Assembly: GCF_001426405.1 (NCBI RefSeq)
Contig: NZ_LMEP01000022.1
Coordinates: 562,229 to 626,228, forward strand
DNA length: 64,000 nt
DNA from: Streptomyces sp. Root1304
GTDB taxonomy: Bacteria; Actinomycetota; Actinomycetes; Streptomycetales; Streptomycetaceae
Direction of reading: 5' to 3'
The position numbers and the translations under genes are program-made. Below the pieces are notes generated by a model, which worked only from the letters and a program-made list of their open reading frames with translations, searched no databases and was not told the origin of the DNA. This document shows positions 35,935 through 43,700 of the stretch, in pieces. Position 1 is the stretch's first letter. The number at the start of each line of letters is the position of its first letter.

Positions 35935-36549
35935 TCAGTGATCGGGCTGGGCCCGCACGGTGCCGTGGAGGTAGGCGGCCAGGATCGTCCGGAGCGAGGC
36001 GGTCTCGTCGATGGCGGTCCGGTAGAACACCAGCGAGTCCGTGAGGGCGATCAACTCCTCGACGTGCGCGTCCGAGGAGGGGAGTCCCGCCCGGATGAGG
36101 GCCGAGGCCGTCACCCGCCGGGTGACGGCGTGGACCTCGGACGCCGACGTCAGCTTCGCCCGAAGGTGTGGCGCGTCATCGAGTTCGAGGATGAGGGCGT
36201 ACCGGGCCCTCATGTCGTGGCGCCGGAGCGCGAGCGTCTCGACGAGCCCCGCGATCATCGTGGCGAGCTCGTCGACGGCGAGCCGCTTCCCGTCCTTCGC
36301 CGCCGCGCCCAGGGAGGCGGCGAGTTCCTCGGCGTCGGCCTTCGAACGGGCGGCGAGCGCGTCGACGATGAGCTCCACGAGCGCGAGCCGTGTCTTCGCG
36401 TGATACGACGTCGACCCCTGCGGGATCCCCGCCTCGCGGTCGACGGCCCGATGGGTCAGGGCGCGAACACCGTCGCGGGCGATGACACGAATCCCGCTGT
36501 CGGCAATCGCCTCCCGCCGCTCACTGCCACTCAGCACATTCGGAGACAC
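35935..36549 (-). CDS. TetR-family transcriptional regulator
   Basis: A 204-residue regulator. The N-terminal helix-turn-helix spans about residues 10-55 (REAIADSGIRVIARDGVRAL, then AVDREAGIPQGSTSYHAKTR). Its turn has the GIPQGSTSYHA form rather than the usual GVSxGTLYxHF, a pattern shared with one common actinobacterial TetR subgroup. The C-terminal domain is helical and ligand-binding. The start is GTG 36549. It is divergent from an alpha/beta hydrolase and shares a 110-bp gap containing a conspicuous palindromic operator, so it very likely represses itself and that gene. Confidence 0.85.
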   Translation of the reverse strand: MSPNVLSGSERREAIADSGIRVIARDGVRALTHRAVDREAGIPQGSTSYHAKTRLALVELIVDALAARSKADAEELAASLGAAAKDGKRLAVDELATMIAGLVETLALRRHDMRARYALILELDDAPHLRAKLTSASEVHAVTRRVTASALIRAGLPSSDAHVEELIALTDSLVFYRTAIDETASLRTILAAYLHGTVRAQPDH

Positions 36550-36558
36550 CTCTCGATG

Positions 36559-36602
36559 CTACAGGTGTAGAGTCTCGGCCCATCGAGGCTCTACACCTGT
36601 AG
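36559..36602. promoter_or_regulatory. Paired palindromic operator for the TetR regulator
   Basis: Perfect 14-bp inverted repeats, CTACAGGTGTAGAG (36559-36572) and CTCTACACCTGTAG (36589-36602), separated by 16 bp. Each arm is itself a near-palindrome of the form CTACA-NN-TGTAG, so there are two complete dimer sites 30 bp apart. They sit between the tetR start (36549) and the hydrolase start (36660), ideally placed to control both promoters. Confidence 0.8.
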
Positions 36603-36659
36603 TGGCACCGTCGGGCCGGGCCGGTGGGCGCGCCGCACGGACCCGAAGGAGAGCACCGC

Positions 36660-37520
36660 ATGATGATCGACTTCGTTCCCGATCCGGGCCTGTACCCCTT
36701 CGCCTCACGGTGGTTCGACTCGTCCGCGGGCCGGGTCCACTACATCGACGAGGGGTCGGGACCGCCGATCGTCTTCTGCCACGGCTCCCCCACCTGGAGC
36801 TTCCTCTACCGCCACCTCGTGAGGGGCCTGCGCGACCGGTACCGCTGCATCGCCGTCGACCACCTCGGCTTCGGCCTGTCCGAGCGTCCGGCCGGCTTCG
36901 GCTACACGGTCGCGGAACACACGGCGGTCATGGGTGAACTGATGGACCATCTGCGCCTCGACGGGTTCGTCCTGATGGGACAGGACTGGGGCGGCCCGAT
37001 CGGCCTCGGTGCGGCGACCGCGCGGGCGGACCGCGTCCGGGGCATCGTGCTGGGCAACACGGCGTTCTGGCCGATCGAACCGCTGGCGAACCGGGCGTTC
37101 AGCGCGATCATGAGCACCCGCCCCATGCAACGGCGCATCCTCGAACAGAACCTCCTCGTGGAGCGGTTCCTGCTCGGCTCCACCGGTCCCGCCCTGACCG
37201 CGGCCGAGGCCGACCACTACCGCGGCGTGCAGCCCACGAAGGAAGCCCGACGCGGCCTCGCGGTCACACCCGGGGAGATCCGCGCCGCACGCCCCCTGCT
37301 GGAGGAACTCGCCCGCGAGGTCCCCGCCCGCCTCGGCGACAAACCGGCCCTGGCGGTCTGGGGCATGCGGGACATGGTGTTCCGGCCGAAGGCGTGCATC
37401 CCGCGGATCCGCTCCTCCTTCACCGAACTGAACGTCGTCGAACTCCGCCGGGCGGGCCACTTCGTCCAGGAGGACGCACCGGATCGGATCGCGGAGGCGA
37501 TCACCGCACGATTCCCCTGA
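36660..37520 (+). CDS. Haloalkane-dehalogenase-like alpha/beta hydrolase
   Basis: A 286-residue alpha/beta hydrolase whose nucleophile elbow is MGQDWGGPIG, with D109 in place of Ser and the following W110, as in haloalkane dehalogenases and unlike esterases. The oxyanion region reads HGSPTWSFLYRHL; position S43 replaces the Asn or Glu that helps stabilise the halide in LinB/DhlA types. A candidate acid is D in WGMRDMVF, and the catalytic His lies in RRAGHFVQEDAP. The start is ATG 36660 with GAAGGAGAG upstream. It is probably regulated by the divergent TetR. True dehalogenase activity is not certain, since some family members act on other esters or epoxides. Confidence 0.8.
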   Translation: MMIDFVPDPGLYPFASRWFDSSAGRVHYIDEGSGPPIVFCHGSPTWSFLYRHLVRGLRDRYRCIAVDHLGFGLSERPAGFGYTVAEHTAVMGELMDHLRLDGFVLMGQDWGGPIGLGAATARADRVRGIVLGNTAFWPIEPLANRAFSAIMSTRPMQRRILEQNLLVERFLLGSTGPALTAAEADHYRGVQPTKEARRGLAVTPGEIRAARPLLEELAREVPARLGDKPALAVWGMRDMVFRPKACIPRIRSSFTELNVVELRRAGHFVQEDAPDRIAEAITARFP

Positions 37521-37639
37521 GCCACCACCCTCACGCCCCGGGGCACCACCTCACGCCCTCGGCCGACCGCTCTCGCGGGACGCGAGGACGATCGAACCGC
37601 CCGCAGGGCGTGAGTCCGATCACCTTGCCCGCGATCTTT

Positions 37640-37657
37640 TTGAACGTGTACGTTCAA
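37640..37657. promoter_or_regulatory. Palindromic operator-like site upstream of the giant RHS toxin
   Basis: TTGAACGTGTACGTTCAA is an inverted repeat with perfect 8-bp arms and a 2-bp centre, the form of a TetR-family dimer site. It lies 92 bp before the toxin ATG at 37750 in a 229-bp gap. It does not resemble the CTACA-type site of the neighbouring TetR, so its regulator is probably encoded elsewhere. Confidence 0.55.
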
Positions 37658-37749
37658 TGCGCGGTCGCCAGGGGTGGGTCTACCGGCCGCGATTCCACGG
37701 AAAGTGCCGTGTTTCAGGTCGAGTTCAGTCTCCAGAGGGGGTCGGGGGC

Positions 37750-40700
37750 ATGATCGTCCTCGCGTCTGCCCGTGCGCGTGCCAGGAGCTTGCTGGTGACC
37801 CTGGTCATCACGTTACCGGCGCTGGGGGTGATGCCGCCGGAGTGGGCCACGACCGCGGGACCGCAGTCGGGTGCCGACTCGGCGGTGCAGGCCCCCGAGC
37901 ATCCGGAGGGCACCTCGTTCGACCCGAACCGGATCAAGGACATCAAGGCGGCCGATCCCGGCTCGGGGGTGAACCTGATCGAAGCGCCCTCGGCGAACAA
38001 CAGCGGTGACGCGCGGTTGTCGTACCCGCTGGAGGTGCCGAAGGGCCGCGCCGGCCTGGAGCCGAAGCTGGCCGTCACCTACAACTCCTCCGGGACGAAC
38101 GGCTGGCTCGGCGTCGGGTGGGACGTCAGCACCCCGGTGGTCACGGTCGACACCCGCTGGGGGGTGCCGCGCTACGACGCCGGACTGGAGACCGAGACCT
38201 ACCTGCTCAACGGCGCCCAGCTGACGCCGGTGACGCACCGGAGCAAGCTGCAGGCACGCACCGCGGAGAAGGTGTTCCACTCCCGGGTCGAGGGCCGGTT
38301 CGACCGGATCGTGCGCCACGGCGACAGCCCCACGAACTACTGGTGGGAGGTGACCGACAAGCAGGGTGTCCGCACGCTCTTCGGCGGCACCGCCGACACC
38401 ACGCTCGCCGACGGCGCGGGTCGCCTCGCGACCTGGGCGGCGCGGGAGGTCCGCGACGGCAACGACAACGTCCTGCGCTACCGGTACGCCAAGGTGACCG
38501 ACGGCGGCACGGCGGGGTCCACGGTGCCGAACAGCGACCTCTACCCGCAGAAGATCACCTACACCGGCCGCGGCGACACCGACGGCAGGTACTCGGTGAC
38601 GTTCGTCCGGGACCGCGAGCGCGGCGAGCCCCGCCGGGCGGACGTGCGGATCGACGCCAGGTACGGGTTCAAGAAGGTCACCGCCGACCTGCTGCGGCGC
38701 GTCGAGGTCAAGCTGGACGACCAGCTGATCCGCGCCTACGAACTGAACTACCGGACCGGCGCGTTCGCCAAGACGCTGCTCACCTCGGTGTCCCAGTTCA
38801 GCGAGACCAACGAGCTGTTCAACACCCACACGTTCGACTACTTCGACGACGTGCGCGACCAGTCCGGCAACTACAACGTCTTCGCCACCGCCGCGGGTTG
38901 GTCGGTTCCGGACGACGACCTCGGGGTGAACATCCGCGAGGGCGAGGCCAGCGCGATCTCCGCGAACACGTCGGCCGGCTTCGGCGCGCACCTGTTCGCG
39001 GGCTACAACGTGCAGGGGCTGCCGACCAAGGAGGGTTCCGTCGGGCTGAAGGTCGGGTTCAGCGCGGGCCAGTCCGACGGCCTGTCGACGCTGACCGATG
39101 TGAACGGCGACAACCTGCCGGACAAGGTGTTCCGCAAGAACAACGACGTGTTCTACCGGCCCAACCTGGCCGGGCCCGGGGGTGAGCCGAAGTTCGGCGA
39201 CACGCCGGTCAAGCTCACCGGCCTCCCCGGGATCTCGACCGAGCGCACACTGTCCGGCACCATCGGCATCGAGTCGTACGTCCTCACCACCTCGGCCCAG
39301 CTGGACTTCGTGGGCACCACGACCACCTCGGACCGGTTCTTCAGCGACGTCAACGGCGACGGCATGACCGACCTGGTGAACAACGGCGGCGTGCTGTTCG
39401 GCTACCTGGACGCGAACGGTCAGCCCGCCTACAGTGCGGACTCCACCCGCACCCCGGTGCCGATCGGGGGCGGCGCGGTGACCGGCGAGATCGTCGGTGA
39501 CCAGACAACGCAGTTCAACCGGCAGGTCGACAACTCACCGCTGCTCGACACGGTGCGCCGCTGGGTCGCGCCGTTCGACGGCAACGTCCGCGTGGCCGGC
39601 CGCGTACAGCTGGCCCAGGACCCCTCCCCGGCGCGGGCGGCCTACACCAAGGCCGACGGCGTGCGGGTCACCATCCAGCACAAGGACACCGAACTCTGGG
39701 CGCAGCGGATCGGCCCGGACGACCACACCGAGTTCACCCCGGGCAATGTGGCGTCGGTTCCGGTGAAGAAGGGCGACGCGCTCTACTTCCGCACCCAGTC
39801 CATCCTGGACGGCAAGTACGACACCGTCGCCTGGGACCCGGAGATCACCTACACCGACCTGCCGGCCGGCACGGACGCGAACGGCTTGGCGGACACCGTG
39901 TTCCGCGCGTCTGCCGACTTCACCTTCGGCGGCAGGCCGTCCTTGGTGACCGTGCCGGTGAACGGCACGCTGCGGCTGACCGGTGACGTGGTCAAGACCG
40001 AGGCGACCTCGGACGACGTGACCGTCGTGATCGAGAAGGGCAACGGCGTCCACCCCGGCACGGAGGTGTTCCGCAAGGTCCTGCCCGCCGCGTCGACCGG
40101 CACCACCTCGATCGACCTGAGCATTCCGGTCAGCACGTTCGAGAAGATGTCGTGGAAGCTGAAGACCGACTCCCCGATCGACCCCTCGGCGGTGAGCTGG
40201 GCGCCGAAGGCGCACTACACGGCCGCCCAGGGGGTCGAGTCGGTGGTCGACGCCGCCGGCGAGCCCACGCTGGTGATCACCCCGCCGTACGACATGACCA
40301 TGTACCCGGCCGACACCCTCACCGCACCGCAGCAGTCCTACAAGGCCACCAGGACCGGCCAGTTGAAGGTGCGGCCGAAGATCTCCCTCAACTTCGGGCT
40401 CCTCGGTGACGCCAAGATCGCGTTCACGGTGAAGAAGCGCGGCGGGCAGCTGGTGGGCAAACGGATCTTCCAGGCCAAGGACACCTACTTCGGTGGCCAG
40501 AACCTCGACCTGACCGTGCCGGTCACCGCCGGGGACGAGCTATACATCGACTACTCCACGGCGGAGCCCGGACTCCTCAGCATGCTCACCGGGCAGTCCG
40601 CGTCGGTCACCTACGACGTGACCTCGGCCTGGCCGACCTTCACCCCGGCACCCAGCGCCATGCACGGTTCCGTCGGGCAGGGCGCCTTCGCCCAGCCCTA

Positions 40701-43700
40701 CCGCGGCTGGGGTGTCATCGGCTACCAGGGCAACCGCGACCGCGCCACCCAACCGCTCAAGCAGGCCGAACTCACGCTGGACCAGAGCTTCAAGGACGCG
40801 CTTCCCAAGGAACCCAAGGAAGCGGACGTCGCGCCCTTCGCCGCGAACCCCCGGCTCACCATGCCGCGCCTCGCGGTGTTCGCCCCCGTTCCCGCCAAGG
40901 GCGGCTGGGCCGCCCAGGACGAGTCCTCCTGGGTCACCGCCGCGATGGCGACGAGTTCCCGCCTCGGCGCGGACACCATCGACATCGTCACAGACGCCGA
41001 TGTGGCGGGCGACCGGGCGGTGATGCGCCGCGGTGTCACCGGCCAGGTGTCGGCCACCCTCGCGGCGGGCCCGTTCGGCGGCACGGTGGTCGGCGGGCTC
41101 ACCGCGGGTTCGGTGGACTACCTCGACCTCAACGGCGACGGCTATCCCGACGTCGTCGGCGCCAAGGAGATCCAGTTCTCCGACATGACCGGCGCGCTCG
41201 GCGCCACGCGCGGCACCCTCGGCGGCAACGTCCGCGAGGCGGACAACGTCTCCGGCAACGTGTCGCTCTCCGCGGGCGGCGAGACCGCCACCATCGCCAG
41301 CGCCCTGGGCATGGCCGCGCCCGACGCGGGCACCAGCGCCAACACCGCCACCACCGGCTCGGTCCAGCCGTCGCTGGGCATCGGCGGCAGCCTCGGCGGC
41401 GGCGAGTCCGACACCCGCGTCGAACTGCTCGACATCAACGGGGACGGGCTGCCCGACAAGGTGTTCGACAACGGCGACGCCCAGTTGAACCTCGGCTACT
41501 CCTTCGCCGCCCGCGAACCCTGGGCAGCCGGACCGATCAACGACGCGTCCACCCGCAACGTCGGCGTCAACCTCGGGTTCAACGTCGACCGCTACGGCTT
41601 CGCGGGCGGCGTCTCCGCCGAGCTGGGGACCTCGTTCACCAACGCGAGCATGCTGGACGTCAACGGCGACGGCCTCACCGACCGGGTGTTCACCGACGGG
41701 CCCAACTCGATCAAGGTCGCTGTCAACACCGGCACCGGCTTCACCGCGCCCACCCCCTTCCGCGGCAGCTTCCCCGAGATCGCCGTCGACAAGAACGCCA
41801 GTCTCGGCGCGGGCGTCTACTTCACCGTCGGCCTGCCCACCCCCGTCGGCATCTTCGTCTTCAACCCCGGCGCCAGCGCCTCCACCGGCATCAGCCGGGC
41901 CGAGACCATCCTGCGCGACGTCGACGGCGACGGACTCGCCGACCACATCAGGTCGACCCGCGACAACGAGATGCTGGTCGCCGCCAACAAGACCGGGCGC
42001 ACCAACCTCCTGCGCTCGGTGTCGCGCCCGATGGGCGCCCGGATCGACCTGGACTACACCCGCACCGGCAACACCCCGGCCATGCCCGAGAGCCGCTGGG
42101 TCCTGTCCCGCACCACCGTGTTCGACGGCCGGACCGGCGACGGGGCCGACGAGCAGCTCACGACCTACCGGTACGAGAACGGCGCGTACGACCGGCTGGA
42201 GCGCGAGTTCCGCGGCTTCGGCAAGGTCGTCTCGGAGGTCCGCGATCCCGGTGCGGACCAGGCCGTCTACCGGTCGGTGGCCGACGAGTACAGGACCGAC
42301 AGCCCGTACACCCGGGGCCTGCTCGCCCGCACGCTCACCACCGACGGCGCGGGCCGCCCGTTCACCGAGACCGTCCACACCTACCGGCTCCACGACATCG
42401 CCACCGGTACGACGGCCGATCCGGCGAGCACCACCGCGTCGGTGTTCCCCCAGCCGGTCCGGGTGGACAGGAAGTTCTACGAGGGCGCGCCGGACCCCGC
42501 GAAGACCACGCACACCGAGCTGACCTACGACGACTACGGCAACCTGACGGAATCCTTCGACTCCGGGGACGACGGCGTCGGGGACGACGTCCGGACCGAC
42601 TTCGCGTACACCGCGTCGGACCCGGCGTGCCGGGACCGCCACCTGGTCGGCCTGGCCAGGTCCGTGTCCGAGCGCGCGACCGCGACGGACACCGGGCTGC
42701 GGCACCGTGAGGCCACCGTGGACTGCGCGACCGGGGCGCTGCGGCAGATCCGGGAGTACGCGACGCCCACCGACATCGCGGTCACGGACCTGGAGTACCA
42801 CCCGGACGGGACCCTGCGGTCGGTGACGCGTCCGCCGAACGGGTCCGGCCAGCGGTACAAGCTGGAGTACGGCTACGACACCGTCGTCGGCGTGCACATC
42901 GAGTCCGTGGTGGACAGCTTCGGGTACCGGTCGACCACGACGCACAACCTGAAGTACGGCCTGCCGGAGCGGAGCACCGACCAGAACGGCCGGCCGCTGA
43001 CCATGTCGTACGACAGCGTCGGCCGGCTGGACACGGTCACCGGCCCGTACGAGGCGGGCGGCGACCGGGTCACGGTCGACCTCGACTACCACCCCGAGGC
43101 GCCGGTCCCGTACGCCACGACGAAGCACCTCGACCGGGACGCCGGCGGCCCGCGGGCGGACACCATCGACACCGTCACGTTCGTCGACGGTCTGAAGCGG
43201 GTGCTGCAGACCAAGAAGGACGCGTCGGTCGACGCGTCGCCGGTGATGACGGTGTCCGGGCGGCTGACGTTCGACTTCCTCGGCCGCACGACGGAGAAGT
43301 ACTACCCGGTGACCGAGCCCAAGGGCGAGGCGAACACGACGTTCAACACCGCGTTCGACCCGGTGGCCCCGACGAAGGAGTCGTTCGACGTCCTGGACCG
43401 GTCGGTCAGGACGCTGCGGCCCGACGGGACCAGCACGGCCGACGCGTACGGATTCGGGCCCGACCGGGCGGGTGCGACACGATTCGAGAAGACGGCGACC
43501 AACGCCAACGGCAAACAGCGCCGCGTCTACACCGGCGTCCGCGGCACGACCGAGGCGGTGAAGGAGTTCGCCGGCCGGACGGCCGTCTGGACCAGCTACA
43601 CGAACGACCCGCTCGGCCGGATCACGACGGTCACCGACGACAAGAACAACGTCACCCGCGCGTCCTACGACGGCCTCGGGCGGCGCACGGTGTTCGACAG

